A program made the position numbers and the translations under genes. The notes under the pieces were generated by a model. It worked only from the letters and a program-made list of their open reading frames with translations, had not been told where the DNA came from and ran no database searches. Source: Rhodosorus marinus (Eukaryota; Rhodophyta; Stylonematophyceae; Stylonematales; Stylonemataceae). Taken from it: 64,000 nt of DNA. The DNA lies in contig JAMWBK010000005.1 of the NCBI GenBank assembly GCA_029953675.1, forward strand, positions 310,001-374,000. The letters run 5' to 3'. This document shows, piece after piece, positions 53,777 through 64,000 of this stretch (position 1 is its first letter; each line of letters opens with the position of its first letter).

Positions 53777-56533
53777 ATGAACGCGATGGACGGTAGTTCA
53801 ATGGCTAGCGTGGATACAAGCCAAGTAGAGTCTGAGAAGCTGGGTGGGGCGGTGGTGGATTTGAGCCGTGACAGCGGCAATGCAGACAATGGAAAAGATG
53901 ATTCAAGTGACGAGGACGGTTGGGATGACATCGGGCAGCTTTATCAGAAAGTGGATGTTCATAGTTTTGACCTACGAAGTCTAAACCTATCTTTTAAGGT
54001 AGGCCACGGATGATGAATGTATAGCAGTCCATTAGTTGGGCCAGCAACTTTCGCGCCCGGGAGTTCGAAATTTAACACTGTTTGTTTATTTGTCTCCTGT
54101 TACTCAGGATGCAGCTTTCGAGGTTAAGCAGAGAGGGGTGCTACTCAAACCCATCTCCGGGGTCTTCCGCGGAGGTCAGCTAGTAGCTATGATGGGCCCC
54201 AGTGGATCTGGAAAGACCACTCTGCTTACCATGCTCGCACACAAGAAGACGACGCCGTACACTGGAGAGTTTCATTTGAATGGTCGTGAAATTGATCCCA
54301 AACTATTTCCCAGGTTCACTGGATATGTTCCCCAGGAGGAGCATTTAGATGGTGACATGACTGTTCGGGAGGCGCTTTACTTTTACGTCATGCTGAAGAA
54401 GTAAGCAATAGAGGTCCCCAAACTTGACTTTTCTTTGCAAGGCTCTGAGCAAGTCACCGTGCTGTACGTGATCAAATCCTTAGCACGAAAATGACTCCAG
54501 AAGATGGACACCAGCGAGTGGAAATCCTGCTGAAGCAAATGCAGTTGGAAGCAGCTGCCGACACTTGCATTGGAACTGAGAATCGAAGGGGAATCTCCGG
54601 AGGCCAAAAAAGGCGCGTCAACATCGCGAAGTCCTTTGCCAACATTCCTCCCATCCTCTTCCTCGATGGTGAGTTACTCGCACCTCTTCGCTTCGCTTGG
54701 GCTGATTCTTCAACTGAGTCCTTTGCGCTCGTGGGGATCTTGTACGATGAACTTACTTTTCCTCCTCTTGCGTCAAACCCAGAACCTACTAGTGGTCTCT
54801 CATCCACTGACTCGATGACCGTCGTGCAGTGCCTTCGAAACTTTGCGAACAGGCTCAACATTCTCATCGTCTGTGTAATCCATCAGCCGAGGCACTCCGT
54901 TTTCCAGCTCTTCGACCTCCTGCTGCTTTTGAGTAGCAACGGGCGATGCGTTTATCAAGGTCCCGTAAACGAAGTAGTCGACTACTTTGCGAAAATGGGC
55001 AGACCGATACCGGCTTTTGAAAACCCTCCAGGTAATGCACTTTGGCCAATCGTTTCTGGGGACGCATGAGTTCCACTCTTGGTTTGCGAATGAGGTCGCC
55101 CCGTGCTCGTTAATCCCTGAGCAATCGGAAACTTTTCGGAATGCGCTCAACTCGATACTTCAACGAAGGGCCGATGCCCTCTCATGCTCAATTTGTGAAC
55201 TGATTTCGAAATTACTATTGCTTGTTTCTTGGCTTATATAGATTTCATGCTGGATGTTGTTACCAGCACGAGTTTACAAGATGTGGAAGAGGGGAAAGAC
55301 GATGCCGCACACTTCGCCGATGAGTACGATGAAGCGGTCAAGCCGCTTATTGAGAAGGAGATCTCAGAAATCCCGAAAGGACCGACTTTAGATCAAGTTT
55401 TCCACATCCGGGAGAAGAAACTTTTCCAAAGGGAGGCCTTCAGCAGAAGCATGGGCTTCCAGACACAGCTTCTGCTTAGTTTCCAACTCAAGCTGCGATT
55501 GAGAAACTGGACTGAAATTGTGAGGCGGCTGGTTTTATACGTCATTATCGGATTGCTTCTGGGTGCCGTCTTCTTCCGCACGAATGCATCACAGCAGCTT
55601 TCCTTCAACCGAATTTTGTCCATGTGGGTAGTCATCGGATTTGCTGCAATCTTTACGATGGAGGCACTTCCAAAACTAATGGTATGTTGACCAACACTGC
55701 GATACCGTTCGTGTTTTGTTCGTTTTCTGAAGAGTGGACTTCACTTTCCCTCTGTAGGCTGACAGGACCATATACAAATACGACCGCAAGGATGGGATTT
55801 ACTCGACTCTGCCGTATCTGACGGCGCTGTCTGTTACTCTGTTCATTGAGAACTCTATTTTAACTGTAGTCATGGGCTCAATTTCGTACTGGATGATCGG
55901 ATTCAGCGACAACGTCGGCGATTTCTTCTTCTTTCTTCTGTTTTTGGTAGCTGTTTACTGGGTCACAGAGGGTGTTATGCTGCTCCTCGCGAGTTCATGC
56001 GCGGATGCTGCTCAAGCCAATGGGTATTGCTCGTCGATTTAATGGAGGCTGTAGCTCATAATGAGTTTGATTTTCCCAAATAGTGGCTCAGCGTCTGCTT
56101 TGTTTTTACGTTTATGATTTGCGGCAGGCTTACGGTCGCCGTGCTAGGAGTCCTCTTGGTCTTCTCCGGTCTCGTTGTCAACCCCGGCTCATCGCCTGCC
56201 TGGTTGAGTTGGCTGTGCTGGATTTCTCCGTACTGGTATGCATTCCAGTCCATTATGGTCATTCTTTTTAAGCCGCCATACGAGTTCCCCCCAGAAGACA
56301 ACTTCGAATCTGCGGAGGAAGTCTGGGCCGCTTACGGAGTTAATACGGAGCTCCTGTGGTGGAATTTGTTGATCGTCAGTAAGCCTCCTACCAAGCTCCC
56401 TATCTCGCCGCTTTCGCTGTTGCCTCGAAAATATAGCTAATCGAAGCGTTCAACACTTTCAGTCGCTTGGGCGATTCTTTACAGAGCTTGCGTCGTTGCT
56501 CTGCTTCGATACGCGCATAACCCAAAGATCTAG
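53777..56533 (+). CDS. ABCG-family half-size ABC transporter (WBC type)
   Basis: An ATP-driven exporter subunit, of the kind that moves lipids, sterols or pigments as a dimer. Eight phase-consistent exons: 53777-53998, 54108-54400, 54484-54668, 54783-55031, 55242-55681, 55758-56023, 56128-56378 and 56463-56533, about 658 residues. The nucleotide-binding domain comes first: Walker A GPSGSGKTTLL near residue 104, VPQEEHLDGDMTVREAL (Q-loop), signature GISGGQKRRV near 209, Walker B ILFLDEPTSGLSS, and the switch His in VIHQPRHSVF. NPPDFMLDVVTS is the ABCG linker. Six spans follow, with TIYKYDRKDGIYSTLPYLTA, FSGLVVNPGSSPAWLSWLCW and SPYWYAFQ, all ABCG hallmarks. Both the NBD and the membrane domain are complete. 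Start MNAMDGSSMA is followed by an acidic soluble tail. Confidence 0.95.
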
Positions 56534-57648
56534 GAATGCAGCTTTTCTTATGTGCTCGTGAGACTGGATATCTCCGAACCTCACCAGAGCTAGTCCTGTG
56601 ACAGTGCTGGTCTCCACGTACAGGATCGAAAGTCTTTCGTAAGGAGAGACTGAAGGTATACGGGATAGATCATTGTACGCGGGGAAGCTCCTGCCAAACG
56701 AGAAATCCGCGTGACCAGTAAAAACGTTTGGACTATTTGATACGCGAAAAAGCTTGGTTCTTAGCCCGCTTAGTCTTGAGGCCCGCATGGGGCGTGTTTT
56801 ATTTGATCACGCGTTCAGGGTAATACGGAGTTCAGGACCTTGGTGGACGTGAAGGAGATCAGAAAAAATGCAAGCATAGCAGTGTTGCGTTCTACAGCCA
56901 TGTTGAAGTCACTCGCCAGGTAGAGATTGAGAATCGGAATTACAGCGCCGCAGCCTGCCCTATTCTCCGCCACCTCTCCCCCGCTCTGAACACGATGCTT
57001 ACAAGCTCCCTGGACCTACTGTTAGAAGGGAACAAACGTTCGAGGATCACCTGCACTGTGCACCAAGCAAAGAACGTGCCTCCAGCACAAGCGCGGCGTT
57101 ACAACGCCAAAGAGTTAGGCTCGAGGAAGCGAAAAGTTAAGAAAGTGCCTTCAGGGCGTTCTCGGAAGCACTCACACAGCTAAACAACCCAGGTACTCCG
57201 AAGACTCCACTCACTAACACACAGTAAACCGAAAACGGAAAAGCCGATAGAGTATTGGCCAGAATTGAAGCTTCAGGGTTAGTTAACGACTCTTCGAAGA
57301 TCATTTCGTACTAAAGTACTTTAGTACGAAACTTTCCATTATCGTCGATTCCATGCATTTTAAGCTGGAAAATGTAAAATGAATTGTGTATTAATTTAGA
57401 TGATTTTGTTTTCGGGCTTTGCTCAAGAACAGAACGGCTCTGGACATTGAGGGTGAAGAAGGCGTGGGGGATGGGAGTATTGGTGGTTTGTATAAGAGGA
57501 ATGGTATGGTTTGTATAGTAGTAGAAGAACCGATAGATATATATACATTACAACAAGGAAAGGAACAGAAATTTGAATCAGCCTGGATCCTCCTAAACGA
57601 GTACGTGAGGAGGTTCTTCGCGAGGTTGCCGGATTGCAGAGACGGAAG
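56534..57648. other. Intergenic region with a 28-bp perfect palindrome
   Basis: No gene is supported. The palindrome at 57304-57331 is listed separately. The part from about 57400 on is the promoter and leader of the DUF2009 gene. Confidence 0.5.
57304..57331. repeat. Perfect 28-bp palindrome
   Basis: TTTCGTACTAAAGT is followed immediately by its exact reverse complement ACTTTAGTACGAAA with no spacer. Flanks do not extend it. Confidence 0.95.
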
Positions 57649-60088
57649 ATGACGGGGATAGATTCTGAGGATACAAAGACAGACGATGAAGACGGGTTTC
57701 TCAATGTTTCAAAGACTAAAGCATTGGAGGAGGAGGAGAGGAGGAGGGAGTTTGATGTGATTTTGAAGAAGCCCCTCTCTCACTGGTGGGTGGCTTTTAT
57801 ACGGGTAGTTTGCTTCGATTGCACGGTTTGATACTCATCTTGGAGTCCCGTTGTTTGTTCCAGGAGTGGGGTTGATAGTGGAGTAGAACTGAAGGAAGCA
57901 TTATCTGCGCTGCTGTTTGGATTGAGATCCTCAACCCCTGATTCATTGGGCGATGGTACACCAGGAAAGCAAGCTCCCGACAGGTCATCACGACCATTGT
58001 CCGCAGTCAGCATTTCGTATCAAAACTTTGCTGCTCCCGAAGATGATCAGCAGTATGAGAGACGATCTGAATTCATACCGCTTCGTATATCGGACGAAGA
58101 GAGATCGCTCCTAGCAACTGTGGAGGCAGCACTCGACGTCAGCGATTACACTGACAAGGTCGATATCCTGATCTTTTCCAATGCAAAGGTGGGGGGTCAA
58201 ACCAGTTTCCACACTTTGATGATTCATTTTGACCGGAAACGACAGCAACATCGTCCTAAAAGAGAGAATTCAAAGTTACGGCACTCTGTTCCGAGTTCTG
58301 AAGGGGAACTTCTCTTTTCCGTCGTAACGCTCGTTGAAACAGATGCGAGAGATCATTCGGACTCAGATCATGGACTTCTTGTCCATAGTATCAGGACTAC
58401 TGATCTCCAACAACTTTGCAAAAGGGAAGAAGGTGCTTTCATCCGGAGACTTTGCCGACCATGCTGAGCTTTTTCAGGTGGGTAGCAGCAGCTGTCGTTG
58501 CGAGAGGACAGTCGTTCGGACCCACAAGTCTGTACATCTTGAGCACAGATATGTTTCTTGGGCTAAACTGTCGTAACCCGTTTGATGCGTTTAGACAGTA
58601 TTTGAGCTCGCAAGGAGACAAAAGATCTCGAATCCAGAGAAACTGAGAACAGAGTACGGGAAGATGATCTATCTTCTTCAGGATTCTCAGAATCGCGATA
58701 TGGTCAAGGAGCTCAAGTTTTCTCTGATGAAGCCTCTTGAGACCGTGCGCACGTTCCTGGAGGAAAGAGGGTGCTTGGAACTGCTTGGAGATCCGGAGCT
58801 AGAAATGGCCACCCGGGACATTTCCACGGTTTCTAAGAATCGCGAGAATATTGCCTGGGAGTTGGGTCAGAAGGCAAGATGCAGGGATGCCATTGTTAAG
58901 AGGTGGGCCGGAAAGGGTAGCGCTACTCCTGCGCTCTCGGAAAGCGAAATTGTCCGAGTCCTCGAGTCTATCGGAGACAGTAACAGCTTCCTGCGAAGCG
59001 TGAGGGACCCATGTGACGAAATGATAGCGTGAGAAATTTTTCTGAGTCAGATTGCAAACAATCGTCTGCACAGGCGTTCGAGTCGAACTTAGTCGGCTTC
59101 CTTTGCCCTCTGTCAACAGGTACTTGAAAAAGTACTTCAAGAAAGACGAAGCGCCGGAGAAACCCTGCAGTTTGTCGATTGCGTATGGCCGAGGCGGGGC
59201 CCGACTTACGCACACGCACAAACAGCAGTACAACTATGTTCTGCAGAGTCTTTTAATGTGGCGAGAGGTTGCCAGCGATATGTAAGTTCTGCTCAGCGCG
59301 TGAATCAGAGCAACAGGACCGCATTGGGCAAACTCTGAAGAACAAATCGTACCGGAAAACCTGTGCGTTTCTGCCCGCAGGTATAAGCTATGGTATTTGG
59401 CGGAGAAGGATCTGCTGAGCGCAGATCATCAATACTCCCTTCGGAGTTCGCTACAGGGTCTGTGTAGGATTCAATCAGCTCCCAACGTATCCAAGGCAAT
59501 GAAGGAGATCCTCTCCAGGGTGAAGACTAAGACATCCTCATGGGTGGGCTCGTGGGTTGTGCACCTTGGCGATCACAACGTTCCGAATGCGTTCATATTT
59601 ATTGACAAGTACAATCAAGTGCGTCAAATTCAGCACAAAGCTTACAAAAGCATGAAGCAATGCTTTGAGCTAACGTTCAAGGGGCTTTCTCACTGAATGC
59701 GAAAATAGATTGGGAGAATATTAACTCCTATTGTCCATACAATTCGAAAGCTCGACGAGATCGGCCACGACGACGATAATCTTCGCGCTTACATTAAGGA
59801 CAACTACCGTGATACTGAGACGGCTAAAAGGTAGGTATATATGACTTTTCGCGACGAAGGAATCGAAACATGTGTTGACCGGATATGTCGTCATCATCCA
59901 GGTTGATCCTGAAAGACTTTTTCCGTCACGGCTTTGATGGGTCCGGCGCTGACAACTTTTACGATGCCGGAAGCTGTATTGATGGCCGGCTAACGAGCGC
60001 CTGGAATTGGTGCAGCTTGATAGAAAAGAAATCCTACTTCAGTCTTTTCCTGCTAACCGGGTTTACCGGCTTCGACGGTCGATTCTAA
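57649..60088 (+). CDS. DUF2009-family protein
   Basis: A conserved eukaryotic family present in plants and fungi, with no known biochemical role. Exons 57649-57785, 57864-58188, 58343-58477, 58595-59028, 59120-59281, 59381-59618, 59709-59830 and 59902-60088 all agree in phase and give about 579 residues. Family blocks in order: LDVSDYTDKVDILIF, VFELARRQKISNPEKLRTEY then GKMIYLLQDSQN, AYLKKYFKKDEAPEKPCSLS, YNYVLQSLLMWREVASDMYK then LWYLAEKDLLS, VGSWVVHLGDHNVPNAFIFI, and near the C-terminus DFFRHGFDGSGADNFYDAGS then CIDGRLTSAWNWCSLIEKK. The absolutely conserved HGFDGSGADNF and DGRLTSAWNWCS blocks make the call secure. No targeting signal. Start MTGIDSEDTK. Confidence 0.93.
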
Positions 60089-60454
60089 ATGAACCAAGGA
60101 AGTCGTCCTCACATAAGTGCGCGGTAGCAGATGTGCGGAACCTTCCTAGGCCGCCTTTGGGGAATGCCGTCTCGGTCCATCGTTTGGGTTCGGTTTTTCG
60201 CTTGGTTCTCTTGATGTGCTCCCGCGCTTGGTTCGATAAACTTGATTTAAAAGGTTTATGTCTAATCTGCACTAGTTAGTTCACAATCGTTGCGCCACCT
60301 TTTGGAGGCCTAGCTAAAGCGCTTTGATCGAATTTTAGGCTGTCAGTAGTCGCATACGCATCTCTCCCTCACCGGACAATATGAGAACACTGTGCAAGTA
60401 TCCGCGAAGTAGTCGGCCTCCAGAGAGGCAGCATGAGAGGAGATGCGAGATGCG
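60089..60454. other. Convergent spacer
   Basis: 3'-3' spacer between the DUF2009 and PHF5A genes. Nothing identified. Confidence 0.5.
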
Positions 60455-60988
60455 CTAGCGTTTGTTGAAGCCATATTTCTTCCTCTCATAGAAGAGGTCT
60501 GTCTTTGCGCTTCCCAGATTAATGATCTTCGGACAACCATCTCGATCCTTTTCAAGAATCGTACATTCAGTGCAGTAAAAGGCGTCAGAGATACCGCTAC
60601 CTCCACAAATAACGCATCGCCCCTAGACAAACGAGAATGAACATCGACAAAACGCCGGTCGTTAGCTGTGCACCAGTGCGTAACTCTCCGCTCTGGTGAG
60701 CGGTTCTTACCTGATACGATCCATAGTTACATTCATCACATATTCTGACCTTTGTCTTTGGTCGTACCAAAGAATCGCAGATCACGCATTTACCGTCACC
60801 TAGGAAATACGTAAGGGAAGCAGAGAAATCAAACAAAAACCGTTGGTTAGCATTTTCATCCAGTCCGCCATACTCGCTCGTTTCACATCCCATTCCCGAG
60901 AACCCCACTTACATTTCTCACACAACCTGCCTATCGCAATACCAGGCTGCTTACGGCACATGATCAAATCGGGATGATGCTTGGCCAT
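60455..60988 (-). CDS. PHF5A: PHF5A / Rds3, SF3b subunit
   Basis: The zinc-knuckle subunit of the U2 snRNP SF3b complex that contacts SF3B1 near the branch-point pocket. Exons 60913-60988, 60711-60799 and 60455-60622 give about 110 residues, the universal length. The start [20 protein letters not shown], then [56 protein letters not shown] and [12 protein letters not shown] follow the human protein almost residue for residue. All the Cys of the three zinc sites are kept. Differences are confined to a few positions (for example LIM for LIF, and KTKV in place of CTLV in the loop). Confidence 0.98.
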
Positions 60989-61990
60989 CCCCGATCAACG
61001 CGACCGCAAAAAAATAACTAAACCCCAAAACCCGAAACGCACAAAATCCCAGCGACAACCAAAGTAAACCAACCCAACCAGATAAATACAAACAAGACGA
61101 AACAATTAACACAGTAAATAAGCACCTCCAAATTAAAAAAAAAACACGAGGTCTCAAGAAGTTCACAGCATCTTTAACAGCACAGGTCCTCCTCCCCTCC
61201 CAATGCTCCCGCTCGATGTCCCACGCGTTGCTCTCCTTATATACCCCGCTTAGGGCAATAAGGACAGTCTGTCCTTAGGGTTTCTTTATTTAGTTCTCAA
61301 CCTAACCAAATTATATCCCTTAGTATTTAATTGTGTACTGCTCCCCTTGTTTCGTTCAATATTTCATGTTTCGAAGGTTCTGGCAGCACCTTCTAGAACT
61401 GAGTTTTCAAAGAAATATTGACGAAGCGCGATGTAGTTGGAGGAGACCGAACATATGCGGATATATTTACTTTATTTTGAAGTGAAAACATATAATAATG
61501 AGTAATTTTGGGGCCGCTATGAGTTTTTTATTCCTTGAAACGAACAGGATTGTATTTGAAATTTAAAATAAAATTAGATGACACTAGGAAAAGGACTAAT
61601 ATGTTCTTTTTCTTGGGAGCTCATTGTCTTAAATGGGAAGTTTATAGAGTGCCAGGTCCAGCCAGCTTTTTCCTCATGAAGGCCGGCTCTACTTATGTAA
61701 AGAGTCGTTAGAAAGGTGACCAGGTCATTCACAGGCGGAAGAAAATCTGAGCGAAAAAGAGCACGTCTGAAAGCATAAAAAGACGCCGTTGGTCAAAACC
61801 CCTTTCCCCCAATCGCTCAGGAGTTCTGAGGCTTTAGTGTAATCATTGAGTTGAGTTTCTCGTCTTTTTCTTGGGTAGATTGTATCGCGATCATCTTCCT
61901 TCTCGCAGGTTCCTATCGATGGAGAACAGCATCTGTACTTTTAGATTTTCAGATGCCCTTGGATGGTAAACTCAATGGAGGCTCCAAGTT
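60989..61990. other. Intergenic region with one palindrome
   Basis: Promoter side of PHF5A, then AT-rich DNA. It contains the palindrome at 61259-61277. A TATATA at about 61238 lies 250 bp upstream of the PHF5A ATG and could be a TATA element. No gene. Confidence 0.45.
61259..61277. repeat. Perfect inverted repeat, 9-bp arms, 1-bp centre
   Basis: TAAGGACAG and CTGTCCTTA are reverse complements around T, flanked by TTAGGGCA and GGGTTTC. The CTGTCC core also occurs in the inverted repeat at 9561. Confidence 0.85.
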
Positions 61991-63434
61991 TTAGCTTACG
62001 AATCGCGCTTTTTTCCATTGCTTTCTTCGTTCTTCGTTCTTGGTCATCGCCTCTCTGTCTGCTGCACGGATTGCGTCCTGGTCGTGCTTTCTTCTTCCCT
62101 CGTTGGTCTGTCTGAGCTTATACGTATGTTCAAGCATCAGGTTCTCAATCGCTTCAAATTCCCCGAAGTCTCGAATCTGCAAGCAATCGCTGGATGAAAA
62201 CAGGCCGTGTCGCAGGCGCTTGAGGTATACGACGTGCCCTACACTTTTCTGAAACGGATAAAAGTCGACCCATTCAGCTTGGGCGTACGATGGGAGTTGA
62301 AAATCAACCCCTATTAGAACGGTACCATGGTTTCTGCAATCCTCGGAGCTAACTCCAGTACTGATCCTGGTGATGACGTCTGGAATTCAATCGCAATCGA
62401 TTTCTGATCTTGGTCTGTGACTTCGAGGCTAATCAACTTTGGCTATTGGTTCAAGTAGTGAATACGATAAGGATTAGCGGGGTCACTTGTTTTACAACCA
62501 TTTCCACAATTAGTTCTGGGGACGTAGTTGTTTGTTCCACAACGTACCGAAGACAGATCATAGTCCACCCTTCGTGAAATTTCATCCGAGACTAGATTGT
62601 CGAACTTCGCCAGACCAGGATATCTCCTCGCTACTAGTGCTTTGGTATGACTTGCTGATGATGCCGTTGGGAACTACGCCCAGCACAAGAAAACTTGTGA
62701 TTTAGGAATCGTGAAGCATGCGCTGACTGTCACAGGAGGTTCCATTTGAGTTCTCTACGTACTCTGTTCCAGCTTTCGTTGTACATGCGGATGATCTCCT
62801 CTGGCGTCGGGAGATCAACTAGTTGATCGCTGCCATATCCTTCGCTCGTTATACGCTTCGGTGGCCAGGTCTGAATAGATCGCGTAACCAGAAATGAGAA
62901 TGATGAAAAGGTTTCGCTGATGAGTTTAACCGGGACGCGTACGTTTGTCTTGGTTCCCTTGCCCAGGCTGATTGTGCAAGAATATTCACACGTGTTATCC
63001 ACATCCGCTAGATGCGTCTCGGGCTCGTTTATTGAGACAATGAGGGTCCCTGAAGCCACCTGGTCAAGAAAGCCAAGGTGTTTGACTGAAATAAAGGATG
63101 TGAAAAGATCTCTTTAGTGCTGCTATTCGAAATCTGTTCGATGACACGCGATTATACCTTCCACGCTCTCAGGCCATCCGCACTTGACCAACTGCTGGCT
63201 GCCCATGGAAGCCGAGCGCTTCCTGAATGTGTCTCTTATTCTGACGAGGACATCTTCTATCGTCCACTCTTCAGGCTTGTCAACAGCAACAAATCCTGAA
63301 GGCAACTGATACTTTGGACCAGGGTTGCCAACCAAGTAGGGATAGCAGAACCGCCGATTTGCTCGTATGGATAGTCCACGTTTGATTGTCAGTCTATGAC
63401 TCCACAATGATCGTCGAGAGACTACGGTTTCCAT
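61991..63434 (-). CDS. TruB-family tRNA pseudouridine synthase (Pus4/TRUB type)
   Basis: It isomerises the T-loop uridine (U55) in the family. Five exons keep frame: 63158-63434, 62763-63085, 62548-62673, 62326-62442 and 61991-62248, giving about 366 residues. The N-terminus is basic and Ser/Arg-rich (METVVSRRSLWSHRLTIKRG), like a mitochondrial or plastid presequence. Then come GFVAVDKPEEWTIEDVLVRI (KP.G-type box) and KHLGFLDQVASGTLIVSINE, which holds the catalytic Asp in place of the usual GTLDP. CEYSCTISLGKGTKTN matches the next TruB motif, and the region ending ELAPRIAET corresponds to the R-S-L-A-R-D-I block. The last exon reads GHVVYLKRLRHGLFSSSDCL (ALRRT.vGpF), then a charged helix. Key loops are altered (LDQ for LDP), so activity should not be assumed. 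Confidence 0.8.
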
Positions 63435-64000
63435 CCTAAGCTTTCCAAACCCCGAACCTGCGTGCTCATCAATGCATCAACTCAGCCATCAATAGCGCAA
63501 GCACAATGCTTGTCTCAGAACTCGGGTCACTCCCTCCTGGCCGCTGAACTCAACGACTTCCCGAAGCCCGTGCGTCGATGACTCTGCAATTCGCAGTTGC
63601 TTCTGGAAGAAATAATCTACTCTAGATGATGCTCAGTCACCTTTCCTACCAGCCGGGGAGGACATAGTGTCGGTTTGAACGACCAGGAACTTGTCCCATC
63701 CTTGTAAGATAAGAGCTCTTCTTGAATTCTAAAGCAGTCCAGCGTTGTGGTGTATTTGGAACGACTGACACTCCTCTGTACACGGTGTTCATCGTCGATT
63801 GTTGGTTTCTGCCTAAGTGCGTTTTTATTTATCTCATCCGCTTCACTATTCTTCAACCTTTGCATAGTACTTCCTTTTCTTCGTTCCATTTTCGGGGAGC
63901 GGGAAAGAAGCTAATCGATCTTGACGGAAGAGAACATTTTCGAGACGAACAAGAACGCCGACTCAAACCCGATAAACCCTGCGAGCATTGAAAAGGTCAA
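63435..64000. other. Window end, no gene resolved
   Basis: Promoter side of the TruB gene. Frames on both strands (63617-63889 reverse, 63722-63991 forward) overlap each other. A forward segment near 63905-63991 (KKLIDLDGREHFRDEQERRL) looks protein-like and ends in a stop at 63991, so it may be a last exon. It cannot be assigned without more sequence. Confidence 0.3.

Noticed and set aside
58189-58342. Open frame continuing through the second intron of the DUF2009 gene
   Set aside because: Splicing from AAAG/GTGGGG to ACAG/ATGCGAG restores the conserved family order; read-through adds non-family sequence and a stop.
60443-60640. Forward frame opposite PHF5A
   Set aside because: Antisense shadow of the last PHF5A exon.
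1-64000. Prokaryotic systems, CRISPR arrays, toxin or defence islands
   Set aside because: All supported genes are eukaryotic and spliced; no spaced direct repeats or operon-like runs were seen.

Overview
The window is nuclear DNA of a eukaryote, almost certainly a photosynthetic one with a primary-type plastid. Nearly every gene is split by short spliceosomal introns (about 45-150 nt, GT...AG), there are no operons, and genes lie on both strands. Several products carry plastid-type N-termini: a lumenal FKBP isomerase and a CtpA-type protease, both with twin-arginine plus hydrophobic stretches, and a potassium channel with an Arg/Ser-rich leader. The leaders have a Phe close to the initiator Met and no preceding ER signal peptide, which suggests (inference only) a red-algal or glaucophyte-like lineage rather than a secondary alga or land plant.

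Layout. 1-954: 3' end of an unidentified single-span membrane protein. 955-3750: non-coding, with a perfect 266-bp tandem duplication. 3751-6366: FG nucleoporin Nup62. 6801-7822: sulfotransferase (-). 8174-9169: class IV aminotransferase (-). 9170-11302: AT-rich, with palindromes, a decayed gypsy-like gag relic and a cluster of TATCGGAC boxes. 11303-12611: plastid-type voltage-gated K+ channel with a zinc ribbon. 13076-14921: GOLD-domain protein (-). 14922-18077: non-coding, with a 230-bp hairpin. 18078-20173: CtpA-like protease. 20404-20888: small Gly-rich protein (-). 22630-23692: novel multi-span membrane protein. 24538-25261: lumenal FKBP. 25822-27026: drug/metabolite (NST/TPT) transporter. 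28050-28529: small TIM chaperone. 29091-29819: INO80B-like subunit (-). 30749-32436: aminoacylase-1 with signal peptide (-). 33623-34333: WW-WW-BAG protein (-). 35390-37246: unknown basic/acidic protein (-). 38449-40134: ESS2/DGCR14. 41133-42819: eIF3m. 43069-44089: two small hypothetical genes. 46839-47665: RAD6-like E2. 47999-51122: APH-acyl-CoA dehydrogenase fusion (-). 51950-52198: LYR-motif protein. 53777-56533: ABCG half-transporter. 57649-60088: DUF2009 protein. 60455-60988: PHF5A/Rds3 (-). 61991-63434: TruB-type pseudouridine synthase (-).

The genes form no pathway cluster. Themes that recur by chance or composition are nuclear RNA and gene-expression functions (Nup62, ESS2, PHF5A, INO80B, RAD6, eIF3m, TruB) and organelle biogenesis (CtpA, FKBP, TIM, LYR protein). 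I found no CRISPR array, rRNA, convincing tRNA or intact mobile element. The most unusual items are the K+ channel with a C-terminal zinc ribbon, the WW-WW-BAG protein, the long inverted repeat near 16 kb, two related TATCGGAC-box clusters, and several short perfect intergenic palindromes. Exon boundaries were deduced by hand from frame, splice signals and family knowledge; most are phase-consistent, and uncertain ones are flagged.
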